NCBI RefSeq assembly: GCF_001957135.1
Contig: NZ_MPHK01000001.1
Coordinates: 392,583-456,582 of the forward strand
From: Shewanella sp. UCD-KL21
GTDB taxonomy: Bacteria; Pseudomonadota; Gammaproteobacteria; Enterobacterales; Shewanellaceae
Length of the DNA: 64,000 nt
Reading direction: 5' to 3'
Of the stretch, positions 21,507 to 29,850 are shown one piece after another. The notes beneath the pieces were generated by a model. The model was not told the origin of the DNA, did no database searches, and saw only the letters and a program-made list of their open reading frames with translations. Within the stretch, counting starts at the first letter, position 1, and every line of letters starts with the position of its first letter. A program made the translations under genes and the position numbers.

Positions 21507-22421
21507 ATGGAAAATATTGAATTAGTGACATTTGTAAACTCACAAGTTATTCCAGTTTGTATCTTTTTAATTATGATGGGAATGGGTTTAACCTTAGTCC
21601 CCAATGACTTTAAACGCGTGGTTAAATACCCCAAAGCTGTGACGATAGGATTAACCAATCAATTAATTTTACTGCCTATTATCGGTTTTGCATTAGCTAA
21701 TATTATGCCATTAGAACCTGAATATGCTGTTGGGGTGATGTTACTGGTGCTGTGCCCTGGCGGCACTACCTCAAATATGTTTTCCCACCTTGCTAAAGGT
21801 GATGTGGCCCTGTCAGTCACAATGACCGCCATTGCCAGCTTGATCACCGTATTTACTATCCCCGTGGTACTTAATTTATCGCTAGTTTATTTTATGGGTG
21901 AAGGCAGTGAATTTAAGTTACCCATTGTCAGCACCATGATCAGCTTAATGAAATTGACCATAGTTCCCATCACAATTGGAATGCTTATCAAAAAATATTG
22001 GCCTAAAGTCGCCGATAGTAGTCAAGTTCATGTATCAAAATTTGGCATACTCTTTCTAACGCTACTGATTATATTTTTGACATATATTCAACAAGATATC
22101 GTCATTGATGCGCTTATAAATACCGGACCAGTATCATTAATATTAAATATTTCTACCATGGCGCTGGGTTATTACTCAAGTCAATGGTTCGGCTTAAACC
22201 TCGCGCAACGCACGTCAATTACCATTGAGGTCGGTTTGCAAAATAGTACCTTATCGATGTTTATGGCATTAACGCTACTTGCCAATTATAAAATGTCATT
22301 TACCCCGGCTATTTATACCCTAATTATGCTGTTTACCGCTGGTGTGTTAGTGAAAATACTGGGATCGAAATTCAAAAATCAACATGAAGACCGCAAGCTT
22401 GCTGCTGCGCCAATGGAATAA
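21507..22421 (+). CDS. BASS (bile acid:sodium symporter) family transporter
   Basis: A 304-residue membrane protein with nine or ten hydrophobic segments. MMGMGLTLVPNDF near residue 25, the VLCPGGTTSNMFSHLAKGDVALS segment (about 85-107) and the late TSITIEVGLQNSTLSMF motif (about 243-259) are the conserved sodium- and substrate-binding regions of the BASS fold. Bacterial members move organic anions such as bile acids, pyruvate or pantoate with sodium. GAGGTG precedes the ATG at 21507. With the nearby TonB receptor it suggests import of an amphipathic or acidic substrate; this link is inference. Confidence 0.88.
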   Translation: MENIELVTFVNSQVIPVCIFLIMMGMGLTLVPNDFKRVVKYPKAVTIGLTNQLILLPIIGFALANIMPLEPEYAVGVMLLVLCPGGTTSNMFSHLAKGDVALSVTMTAIASLITVFTIPVVLNLSLVYFMGEGSEFKLPIVSTMISLMKLTIVPITIGMLIKKYWPKVADSSQVHVSKFGILFLTLLIIFLTYIQQDIVIDALINTGPVSLILNISTMALGYYSSQWFGLNLAQRTSITIEVGLQNSTLSMFMALTLLANYKMSFTPAIYTLIMLFTAGVLVKILGSKFKNQHEDRKLAAAPME

Positions 22422-22445
22422 CTTACATATAAATAGGAATGTCAT

Positions 22446-23054
22446 ATGCTCACCGTACATCACTTAAAAAAGTCGCGTTCAAAACGAGTCATTTGGTTAC
22501 TGGAAGAACTAAACATGCCCTATTCGTTAATCTGTCATGATCGCGATCCACTTACAAACCTCGCGCCACACAGCTTTAAACAACTTCACCCTTTGGGTAA
22601 AGCCCCTATCATTGTGGACGGTGACATAACTATCTGCGAATCGGGTGCCATTATGGAATATATCTTAAACCAAAGCCCTGAGTCGTCATTACGCCCAGCT
22701 GACAATACGGCTGAGTTTTACCAGTATATTGAGTGGAGTCATTTTGCAGAAGGCTCACTCGCTTTACCCGTAATCACCAGTTTATTACTGCAAATGGAGC
22801 CCCGTGAGGCTAACTACCCGTTAGATGGCTATATTGCAAAAGAATTAGCGGTGGACTTTGCTTATATTAATCAATATCTAGCGCAGCATAGTTACTTTGC
22901 TGGAGACAATTTTAGTGCTGCAGATATCATGATGACTATCATGTTAGAGATAGCGATGAGTTTAAAGCTAATCAACGATAAACCTCATATAGTCAATTAT
23001 TTAGCTAAAGTGCAAAATAGACCTGCCTATCAATTAGCAGCAAAACAGGGATAA
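22446..23054 (+). CDS. Glutathione S-transferase family protein
   Basis: A 202-residue GST. The N-terminal thioredoxin-like domain (residues 1-78) has the cis-Pro region GKAPIIV and the glutathione-contacting ESGAI near residue 65. An all-helical C-terminal domain with FSAADIMM (about 158-165) follows. It could conjugate or isomerise an electrophile using glutathione. AGGAAT lies before the ATG, and the gene is 24 bases after the BASS transporter, so it is probably in the same transcript. Confidence 0.87.
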   Translation: MLTVHHLKKSRSKRVIWLLEELNMPYSLICHDRDPLTNLAPHSFKQLHPLGKAPIIVDGDITICESGAIMEYILNQSPESSLRPADNTAEFYQYIEWSHFAEGSLALPVITSLLLQMEPREANYPLDGYIAKELAVDFAYINQYLAQHSYFAGDNFSAADIMMTIMLEIAMSLKLINDKPHIVNYLAKVQNRPAYQLAAKQG

Positions 23055-23073
23055 CACTTTTTTTTAGAGTAAA

Positions 23074-23087
23074 TACTGTATACAGTA
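23074..23087. promoter_or_regulatory. TACTGTATACAGTA palindrome, candidate operator
   Basis: A perfect 14-bp palindrome in the 117-base gap before the crotonase gene. The TGTATACA centre is typical of GntR-type sites. It is too short between half-sites for a LexA box. Confidence 0.35.
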
Positions 23088-23171
23088 ACAAAAGGCAGTA
23101 ACAAACTGGCAACCAAAGTTAACTGCAAATAACAGCTTACTAATAACAAAAACAGACCCAAAAGGTAGTAA

Positions 23172-23864
23172 ATGGAACTTATCAACGTAGCCATTGAGAA
23201 TAACGTACATGTTATTACACTTAATAATGGCAAAGTAAACGCAATCTCTCCGCAAATTATCACTGAAATCAATACAGCTTTAGATGCGGCTGAGCAGCAA
23301 CAAGCCGTGGTAATTTTAACTGGTCAAGCTGGCATATTTTCTGGTGGCTTTGATCTTAAAACCATGAAATCTAGTTCAGACGCTGCTATTGCGCTGGTTA
23401 CCGCAGGTTCTAAATTAGCACGCAGAATGCTGGCGTTCCCTACCCCTATTATTGGTGCATGTAGCGGCCATGCCATCGCTAAAGGCGCATTTTTATTACT
23501 CAGCTGCGACTATCGCATCGGTTGTGCAGGCGATTTTAAAATTGGTCTAAATGAAGTGGCTATTGGCATGACAATGCATAGTGCTGGCATTGAGCTTGCG
23601 CGAAATCGTATTCCACGTAATTATCTTACTCGCTCAGTGATAGTTGCTGAACTTTTTGCCCCTCAAACAGCGGTTACTGCTGGATTTCTCGATCAAGTCG
23701 TAGACGCTGAGCACCTCATGGCAACTGCTCATGGTGTGGCGAAACATATGCAGTCTCTTGATATGAAATCACATCACGGCACTAAACTAAAAGAGCGCCA
23801 ATCAATCCTTGAAGCTTTAGACGCAGCGATAGAAATCGATGCCCAAAGCACCTTGACGTTTTAA
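23172..23864 (+). CDS. Crotonase/enoyl-CoA hydratase family protein
   Basis: A 230-residue crotonase. Oxyanion-hole segments are GIFSGGFDLK near residue 55 and CSGHAIAKGAFLLLSCDYRIG near 97. One catalytic-type acid is visible in IGLNEVAIGM near 127. The second Glu of classic hydratases is not evident at its usual place (MTMHSAGIELA instead), so isomerase, thioesterase or another crotonase chemistry is possible. AGGTAG precedes the ATG. It is ten bases upstream of a second crotonase gene. Confidence 0.85.
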   Translation: MELINVAIENNVHVITLNNGKVNAISPQIITEINTALDAAEQQQAVVILTGQAGIFSGGFDLKTMKSSSDAAIALVTAGSKLARRMLAFPTPIIGACSGHAIAKGAFLLLSCDYRIGCAGDFKIGLNEVAIGMTMHSAGIELARNRIPRNYLTRSVIVAELFAPQTAVTAGFLDQVVDAEHLMATAHGVAKHMQSLDMKSHHGTKLKERQSILEALDAAIEIDAQSTLTF

Positions 23865-23874
23865 AGGTAATTAC

Positions 23875-24729
23875 ATGAATAATGATGAAAAATTCAATAG
23901 CCTTACCTTAGAGATAACTAACAAAGTTGCTCATATAAAACTTAATCGTCCTAATGAATTAAATTCAATGAATATAGATTTTTGGGAGGAGTTTCCAAAA
24001 GTTATTCATCAAATAAATGATCAAGCAGCTGCCCGCGTTATTGTTATTTCATCAACGGGTAAGCATTTTTGTGCTGGCATGGACTTAGCGGTATTTACTC
24101 AAACTAGCAGTGATAAAAATATTGAGTTAGGTCGCAAACATGAGCAACTGCGTCGCCTAGTGTTAAAACTACAAGACTGTTTTAATGTACTAGAAAATTG
24201 CAGAATGCCAGTGCTAATGGCGGTTCAAGGCGGTTGTATTGGTGGCGCGGTTGATATGGTCAGTGCTGCAGATTGCCGTTATTGTACCAGTGATGCCTTT
24301 TTCAGTATTGAAGAAACTAAATTGGGCATGACTGCTGACTTAGGCACATTGCAACGCTTACCAAAGTTAATCTCTATGGGCTTAGTTAAAGAGTTAGCCT
24401 ATACCGGTCGCAGAATGCCAGCTAATGAGGCTAAAGATGCTGGTTTGGTCAATCAAGTATTTGAAGATCAACAAAGCATGATAGTCGGCGTAATGGCCAT
24501 AGCCACTGAAATCGCCGCGCGCTCGCCTCTAGCCATTGCCGGCTGTAAAGAGATGATTAATTATGGCCGCGACCACTCAGTCGCTGATAGCTTAAATTAT
24601 ATGGCAGCTTGGCAAAGTGGCATGTTCCAACCACAAAATGACATGATGGAAACCTTTACTGCCAAAGCGCAAAAACGAGCACCTGAGTTTCAAGAGCTCA
24701 CACCCATTGATAATACAAAAATATTCTAA
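23875..24729 (+). CDS. Enoyl-CoA hydratase/isomerase, dienoyl-CoA isomerase-like
   Basis: A 284-residue crotonase. Motifs are KHFCAGMDLAVF (oxyanion hole, about residues 62-73), VQGGCIGGAVDMVSAADCRYC (about 117-137) and EETKLGMTADLGTLQRLPKLI (about 144-164). The Asp in TADLGTLQRLP and the Glu in IEETKLG match the acid pair of delta3,5-delta2,4-dienoyl-CoA isomerases (ECH1 type). This suggests double-bond shifting in an unsaturated acyl-CoA. AAAGGTAA precedes the ATG. It is the second crotonase of a pair. Confidence 0.87.
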   Translation: MNNDEKFNSLTLEITNKVAHIKLNRPNELNSMNIDFWEEFPKVIHQINDQAAARVIVISSTGKHFCAGMDLAVFTQTSSDKNIELGRKHEQLRRLVLKLQDCFNVLENCRMPVLMAVQGGCIGGAVDMVSAADCRYCTSDAFFSIEETKLGMTADLGTLQRLPKLISMGLVKELAYTGRRMPANEAKDAGLVNQVFEDQQSMIVGVMAIATEIAARSPLAIAGCKEMINYGRDHSVADSLNYMAAWQSGMFQPQNDMMETFTAKAQKRAPEFQELTPIDNTKIF

Positions 24730-24739
24730 CTGGCTATAA

Positions 24740-24790
24740 GGCTATTGCTCGCTTGGTTTAACTTAATATGTTTAAGCGGCAATAGTCTTT
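24740..24790 (+). terminator. Hairpin after the crotonase pair
   Basis: GCTATTGC pairs with GCAATAG(T) around a long loop, followed by CTTTTAT. It ends the plus-strand run that starts with the nitroreductase gene. Confidence 0.55.
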
Positions 24791-24866
24791 TATAACCCTT
24801 CATAACAAAACTCTGATAAAAAGATTTTAAACCAAAAGTAATCAATAAGATGGTATCGAAGTAACT

Positions 24867-25652
24867 ATGACTAAGCCACTGATTAACCTCGTTCACGCCA
24901 ATGGATTTCCTGCTGGAAGTTATAAAACATTCCTCGGTGAATTTAATGAAAAGTTCAGTACCATAGCCCATGATCAATATGGGCATAATCATAAATACCC
25001 TATACACACTAATTGGCAGCACTTGGTTACTGAGTTGGTTGATTATCTAAAACAGCAAGATGAAAAAGTGATATGTATTGGTCATTCATTTGGTGGCATT
25101 CTGTCTTTTCTTGCAGCATGCCAACATCCAGAGTTGTTTCGTGGTGTCGTCATGTTAGATCCGCCTGTAGTAACAGGCCCTTTTAGTCATGTGCTCAACG
25201 TGGTTAAAAAGACCCGTTTAATTGATAAGTGGTCTCCTGCAGGTCGGGCGCAAAACCGTCAACGTCATTGGCCGCTAAACACCAACTTAGTTGGTAACTT
25301 CGCACAGAAAAAACTCTTTAAAAACTTTGACCCAAGGTGTTTAAAAGATTACGTTGATCATGGTGTAACCCAGCAAAACAAACGCTTAGAGCTATCTTTT
25401 TTACCGGAAGTTGAAGCCGATATTTTCAGACATTTACCTTGTAACTTAGCCAGATATAAAAACCAACTTAAGATCCCAGCGGCGCTTATTTATGGCGAAA
25501 AAACCGATGTATTCCCGGTTAAGTATTTCACTCGCTTTGCTAACTTAAACAAGATTGAAGTATCTATGATGCCCAATGGTGGTCATATGTTTCCCCTAGA
25601 GCAACCAGAAAATACTGCCAATATGATTAAAGCCATAGTCAAGGACTGGTAA
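24867..25652 (+). CDS. Alpha/beta hydrolase with Ser nucleophile
   Basis: A 261-residue alpha/beta hydrolase. HANGFPAGSY near residue 9 provides the oxyanion region, GHSFGG near 72 the nucleophile elbow, GEKTDVFPV near 211 the acid and GGHMFPLEQP near 239 the histidine. This is a complete Ser-Asp-His triad, unlike the Asp-type hydrolase at 19308. A hairpin separates it from the crotonases, so it may be an independent gene. Substrate unknown; esterases and C-C hydrolases share this layout. Confidence 0.85.
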   Translation: MTKPLINLVHANGFPAGSYKTFLGEFNEKFSTIAHDQYGHNHKYPIHTNWQHLVTELVDYLKQQDEKVICIGHSFGGILSFLAACQHPELFRGVVMLDPPVVTGPFSHVLNVVKKTRLIDKWSPAGRAQNRQRHWPLNTNLVGNFAQKKLFKNFDPRCLKDYVDHGVTQQNKRLELSFLPEVEADIFRHLPCNLARYKNQLKIPAALIYGEKTDVFPVKYFTRFANLNKIEVSMMPNGGHMFPLEQPENTANMIKAIVKDW

Positions 25653-25860
25653 CAAGGCTAATGGTATTAATACTGTTATTACTTAATAGCAGCTAAATAA
25701 GTCAGCTCTATTTATAAAGTAAAGCTAACAATAGTCATAGTTTCTGGCGGCCTATTTTTATTTACTACAAGGTGCCCAATTTTTTGCATATTTATTTTTA
25801 AAGTTAACGCCATAGCAATTTACTTAGTGACTGCAATGGTGATTAAGCCGTTTGAACGCC

Positions 25861-26508
25861 CTATTCGCTGTTAGGCTTTACAAGCATTGCCATACCTAGC
25901 CAAGAGAACCACAATATTTGGCTTAAGCCGAATATTTCTGTCAGAATTTCAGCAGGATAAATTGTAAGAACACCGACAGTTCCAATAAATAGTCCGAAAT
26001 AGTGTAACCATTTCGGTAATTCAATCGCTTTTAAGCCTGCAACACTCAATAATAGTACCCATAGGCCGCCGACAATTTCGTTGCCGCCCCCCAAAGCCTC
26101 AACGATTGTGTTTATAACCAATAAAAGGGTCATTGCTTGCAGTGGGTTTTGGGCTGACAAATCGATAACAGCTGCTAAGCCAACATTTGCAATCATTCCA
26201 CTTGCGATGACAAGGCCAACCCAAATGATACCGAAGATTGCAGCCGTTTGTGACAAAAGAGGCGCTCGGGTTTTCATTCTTTGATGGATTGCTATAACTA
26301 ATATCGCTAAAAAAAGCCCAAAAGCGACATACATAGCAAAATTAATGATTGATAACGTTGATTGATGATGAGTTAGATAAATGAGTTTTTGTGTATCATC
26401 GGCACTGACTGGGTAATCCCCAAATGCACCAAAAAATATAAATGCTGATATGTAAATGGCAGCTTCAAAAAGTGCAGCAACGCCAGCGATTTTTTGTAAG
26501 GTATTCAC
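25861..26508 (-). CDS. DUF4386-like membrane protein
   Basis: A 215-residue protein with about six membrane helices, starting MNTLQKIAGVAALFEAAIYI. The gene layout, the GGNEIVGGLWVLLLSVAGLKA segment near residue 140 and the late helix pair resemble DUF4386 proteins, whose function is unknown. It stands alone on the minus strand among short genes of unrelated kinds. Confidence 0.6.
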   Translation of the reverse strand: MNTLQKIAGVAALFEAAIYISAFIFFGAFGDYPVSADDTQKLIYLTHHQSTLSIINFAMYVAFGLFLAILVIAIHQRMKTRAPLLSQTAAIFGIIWVGLVIASGMIANVGLAAVIDLSAQNPLQAMTLLLVINTIVEALGGGNEIVGGLWVLLLSVAGLKAIELPKWLHYFGLFIGTVGVLTIYPAEILTEIFGLSQILWFSWLGMAMLVKPNSE

Positions 26509-26574
26509 ACATCTATCCTTAGTCAGAAAACGTTTAAGTTGATAAAGTTGTTAACGACTTAAAGTTGTAAGACT

Positions 26575-26946
26575 TCACACATGTTGGTCGATTAGGATTG
26601 AATTACCATCTGGGTCTTGTAAAGAAAAGCTCGACGGCCCCGTATCACCGGAAATAGAGTGTTGGGTTATATTCAGACCTTGGGATTCGAACTCTTTTAA
26701 GACATCTCTAACGTCGGCAAATGATTCTAGTGGCTTACCGTTTTTATCCCAACCAGGATTGAACGTCAGCATATTGCCTTCAAACATCCCCTGAAATAAT
26801 CCAATAGTATGATCGCCATTTCTGAGAATTAGCCAATGCTGCGATTGCTCTCCGCCAATGACTTTAAATCCAATTTTTTGATAAAAAAGTTTGGATTCTT
26901 CAAGATTCTTAACCGCTAAACTTACTGAAAATGCACCTAATTCCAT
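26575..26946 (-). CDS. VOC-family (glyoxalase/bleomycin resistance) protein
   Basis: A 123-residue vicinal-oxygen-chelate fold protein. It has the paired motifs VSLAVKNLEESKLFYQKIGF near the N-terminus and FSLQDPDGNSILIDQH at the C-terminus. Residues such as His42, His46 region and the final Glu/Asp positions could bind metal, but the classic Glu ligand at the C-terminal strand is replaced here. It may be a metal-dependent enzyme or a binding protein. The length is normal for a single-unit VOC protein. Confidence 0.82.
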   Translation of the reverse strand: MELGAFSVSLAVKNLEESKLFYQKIGFKVIGGEQSQHWLILRNGDHTIGLFQGMFEGNMLTFNPGWDKNGKPLESFADVRDVLKEFESQGLNITQHSISGDTGPSSFSLQDPDGNSILIDQHV

Positions 26947-27073
26947 CTTTCACCCCTTAGTTTGCTTATTACGCTAACGCCAGATAAACAGAACTTGGTG
27001 CTTGGCTATATGTTGGACGTATTGAAATAAACCAAGCACTATTTACTTTGTAACACTTGTTGTTTGCTGTTAC

Positions 27074-27319
27074 TTAGCCTTTTGAACACTTGAAGGCTTT
27101 TTCTTGCAACTCTTTAATCGTGTTAATAAATGGCTGAAATGAACATACTCCAGCAGCAATTAACCCCATTGAGTTGAATGTTATAGGTAAACCAAATTCA
27201 TCAGCATAAATATTATAGCCAACTAAATAACCAATATTGTAAATAGCGCCGATAATTAACAGCGGCAAGATGATTAACGATATCCAAAAACAAACTTTAG
27301 AAAAATGACTCATATCCAA
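27074..27319 (-). CDS. Small two-helix membrane protein, unknown
   Basis: An 81-residue protein with two hydrophobic segments (about residues 8-32 and 44-60) and a basic C-terminus. I do not recognise the family. It is a single gene with a possible GGATTGGATATG start context. A 30-bp imperfect tandem repeat lies just upstream. Confidence 0.55.
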   Translation of the reverse strand: MDMSHFSKVCFWISLIILPLLIIGAIYNIGYLVGYNIYADEFGLPITFNSMGLIAAGVCSFQPFINTIKELQEKAFKCSKG

Positions 27320-27340
27320 TCCTTAGATGATAACTTTATT

Positions 27341-27400
27341 ATAGCTTATGCAGGTATAGCACTTGCAGACATAGCTTATGAAGAAATAGCACTGACAAAA
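27341..27400. repeat. Two imperfect 30-bp tandem repeats
   Basis: Both units begin ATAGCTTATG and share ATAGCACT at the same offset; 23 of 30 positions match. They sit in the gap upstream of the small membrane-protein gene. Confidence 0.7.
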
Positions 27401-27585
27401 ACTCATCTTTCATAACTTAACAATATTTATGTGATTTAGGAGCAAAGAAAGTGCAGTATAAGTCGGCGCGATGACATTGGCATTTGATGTTCGTAAACTT
27501 ACTGGTGTTCTAAGGGATAACAATGCCACTTCGCGCAGACTATCCTTCATTGCTGGATTCTATAACGAAGGTTTCATTTGGACTC

Positions 27586-28065
27586 TTAGCATCCCGATTC
27601 GTCAATCTGAACCACATATTCGGTCATATTTGCATCTATATAGTAATACACACGGCATTTTCTGTTGTAAGTCCCATCAGACTTCACCCACATGTATTCA
27701 GCGAAATTTTCCGCTCCACTCCAAGAGCTGGGGTTACTTGGGTCCTCTAGTTCCCATTTGCCCCCCGAAGCAACAACTAAGCCTCGCATGCTTCTAGGAG
27801 AGGGGTAGCCATTAATCATGGTGATTGTAGTACCGTCTATCACAATATCATCATTGAGTTGCTTGCCTTTGGTACGCTGCTGGAGATAGGCCATGTCTGC
27901 AGCAGCATGTAATGCCCCTGTTAAGCCTTCAAACGATGCCGTACGCGCTGAATCACTTAGATTAATGAACTTGGGGAGCGCCGTTATTGCCAACAAACCT
28001 AAAACAACAATCACAACAACTAACTCCATAAGAGTGAAACCTTTAGACGGCGAAGTTCGATTCAT
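27586..28065 (-). CDS. Type IV pilin-like protein (MSHA/pseudopilin type)
   Basis: A 159-residue prepilin. The leader MNRTSPSKG is followed by FTLMELVVVIVVLGLLAITALPKF, so prepilin peptidase would cut after Gly9 and the Glu at mature +5 is present. The globular domain is MshA-like (SDSARTASFEGLTGALHAAADMAY) with a C-terminal Cys pair (CRVYYY...ESGC). MSHA pilins form surface attachment pili in Shewanella and Vibrio. Here no other pilus genes are nearby, so it is an orphan that would rely on machinery encoded elsewhere. Confidence 0.85.
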   Translation of the reverse strand: MNRTSPSKGFTLMELVVVIVVLGLLAITALPKFINLSDSARTASFEGLTGALHAAADMAYLQQRTKGKQLNDDIVIDGTTITMINGYPSPRSMRGLVVASGGKWELEDPSNPSSWSGAENFAEYMWVKSDGTYNRKCRVYYYIDANMTEYVVQIDESGC

Positions 28066-28405
28066 ACATTCACTCCAAACTCAGTGTTAGTTTGCCAATT
28101 AATTTTGAAATTATAAACCAAGTTTACTGATTTTATAGGATAATCTAGTGCCCATTTTCGAAATAAGCGTTAGTTGGCAGTGCTTTATTCTATAGGGGTT
28201 TGATTTTTTGATACTGGCTCTGGGCTATTGGGCTGATTGAAATTGTTAATATTCGTTGATATGTACTATTTTTATTGAAATTCCCTTGTCACTTTTGTGT
28301 TCCATCCAAGTTTTTAAGTGGACCTAACTTAATGAGGTTAATAAACTCGATTAAGTGCTGATTTAGCTCCGCCCAGCGGCTTATTTTAATGTTTTGTTAT
28401 GTGGG
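28066..28405. other. Gene-free intergenic stretch
   Basis: About 340 bases between the pilin-like gene and a small membrane-protein gene. No coding frame of note, RNA or strong hairpin was seen. Confidence 0.5.
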
Positions 28406-28531
28406 CTACTGACTTTTCTTTAAACAAGCAAGCCCCCAAAAAAATAACCCTGCGCCAGCACCACTAAAGAACAAAAACAACCCAATACCAAGTGGCGAGC
28501 CCCAACCTAAAATACTGTATAAATACGCCAT
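28406..28531 (-). CDS. 41-residue small membrane protein
   Basis: An open frame encoding a 41-residue protein that starts MAYLYSILGWGSPLG, continues with one long hydrophobic helix rich in Gly, Phe and Leu (about residues 15-36) and ends in Lys-Lys-Ser-Gln. AAAGGACG lies seven bases before the ATG, a strong ribosome site. The composition, positive C-terminus and clear start signal support a real gene for a single-pass inner-membrane peptide. Function unknown. It lies downstream of the VWA gene but is separated by 122 bases. Confidence 0.65.
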   Translation of the reverse strand: MAYLYSILGWGSPLGIGLFLFFSGAGAGLFFWGLACLKKSQ

Positions 28532-28653
28532 ATTTGCGTCCTTTTTAAAAATTAAATTCCGTATTTGGCGCGAGACAATTGTCAACAGTGTCTTGATAGG
28601 TCAGGGTTACAGTTCAAGCCAGATAAAGAAAGGTACTTGAAATAGAGACTAAG

Positions 28654-29826
28654 TTAACTCAGCTCTTTAATCGCCCTTCCAATACCATCAACCGTTAGAG
28701 GGTACATTTTGTTATCCATTAGCTGTTGAATGATCGATATCGAGTGATGATAAGACCAATGCTGCTCGGGTTGTGGATTTAACCACGTCACTTTATTGAA
28801 ATGGCCTAATAGCCGATTCATGTAATCACTGCCTGGTTTGTCATTCCAGTGTTCAACACTGCCACCGCGGGCGACAATTTCATAAGGGCCCATTGTCGCA
28901 TCGCCAACAAATATTACTTTATAATCTGATCCGTATGTTCTGATAATTTCTTCGAGATCGATGGTTTGTTGATAGCGTCTGCTGTTGTCTTGCCAGACTT
29001 TTTCGTATAAACAATTATGGAAATAGAAAAATTTTAATTGTTTAAATTCAGTATGGGCTGCAGAAAAAAGCTCTTCACAGGTTTGAATGTAATCATCCAT
29101 TGAGCCGCCAACATCAAAAAACATCAGCACTTTTACCGCGTTGTGGCGCTCTGGCTCCATGTGAACATCTAACAAGCCACCATTTTGAGCGGTTGAGCGA
29201 ATAGTGGTGTTTATATCTAACTTTTCACTGGCACCTGTTCGGGCGAACTTTCGTAGTTTTTTTAATGCTAACTTGATATTACGGGTACCTAGCTCTCGGT
29301 CTTGGTCGAAGTTTTTAAACTCGCGTTTATCCCAGACTTTAACCGCGCTGTTATTACGGTTACCCTCTTGCCCCACTCTTATGCCTTCAGGGTTATAGCC
29401 ATAAGCGCCAAAAGGTGATGTGCCACCGGTGCCGACCCACTTATTACCACCAGCATGACGTTTTTTCTGTTCTTCTAGTCGCTCTTTTAGTGCCTTCATC
29501 AGCTGTTCAAGACCGCCTAGGGCTTTGAGTTTTTGCTTTTCTTCGGCACTTAAATGCTTTTCAAATTCTTTACGTAGCCAATCTTCTGGCAAGATTTGAT
29601 CAAACACATCAATGCTTTCTATACCTTTAAAATACTCCGCAAAAGCATTGTCATATTTGTCATAGTAAATTTCGTCTTTCACCATCACGATTTTGGCTAA
29701 ATTATAAAAATCTTCAACGTCTGCAAACACGACGCCTTTTTTTAATAAGGCAATGAGATCTAATAACTCACGCAAACTGCAAGGTACGTTATGTTTTTTC
29801 AACGTAAGAAAAAAATCAATAAACAT
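28654..29826 (-). CDS. VWA domain protein, CoxE-like
   Basis: A 390-residue protein. The N-terminal half is charged and helical, and residues about 225-385 form a von Willebrand A domain. The metal site reads FDVGGSMDD, i.e. DxGGS instead of the usual DxSxS; this form is common in CoxE-like proteins. In known systems a MoxR AAA+ ATPase and a VWA partner remodel or mature an enzyme (for example CoxD/CoxE for Mo-Cu CO dehydrogenase). The MoxR gene lies 24 bases upstream. The likely client is the molybdopterin enzyme of the same operon; this is inference. Confidence 0.85.
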   Translation of the reverse strand: MFIDFFLTLKKHNVPCSLRELLDLIALLKKGVVFADVEDFYNLAKIVMVKDEIYYDKYDNAFAEYFKGIESIDVFDQILPEDWLRKEFEKHLSAEEKQKLKALGGLEQLMKALKERLEEQKKRHAGGNKWVGTGGTSPFGAYGYNPEGIRVGQEGNRNNSAVKVWDKREFKNFDQDRELGTRNIKLALKKLRKFARTGASEKLDINTTIRSTAQNGGLLDVHMEPERHNAVKVLMFFDVGGSMDDYIQTCEELFSAAHTEFKQLKFFYFHNCLYEKVWQDNSRRYQQTIDLEEIIRTYGSDYKVIFVGDATMGPYEIVARGGSVEHWNDKPGSDYMNRLLGHFNKVTWLNPQPEQHWSYHHSISIIQQLMDNKMYPLTVDGIGRAIKELS

Positions 29827-29850
29827 GATTTTGTTACCTTTATTTAGCTA

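Noticed and set aside
23074..23087. LexA/SOS box
   Set aside because: The CTGT and ACAG halves are only two bases apart; a LexA box needs about eight bases between them.
27471..27797. Plus-strand open frame across the pilin-like gene
   Set aside because: It is antisense to a gene with a clear prepilin leader; composition is unlike a protein and no start signal is seen.
26940..28405. Possible integron cassette array
   Set aside because: The short unrelated minus-strand genes and fragments such as CTAACGCC looked cassette-like, but I could not find paired attC core sites after each gene, nor an integrase.
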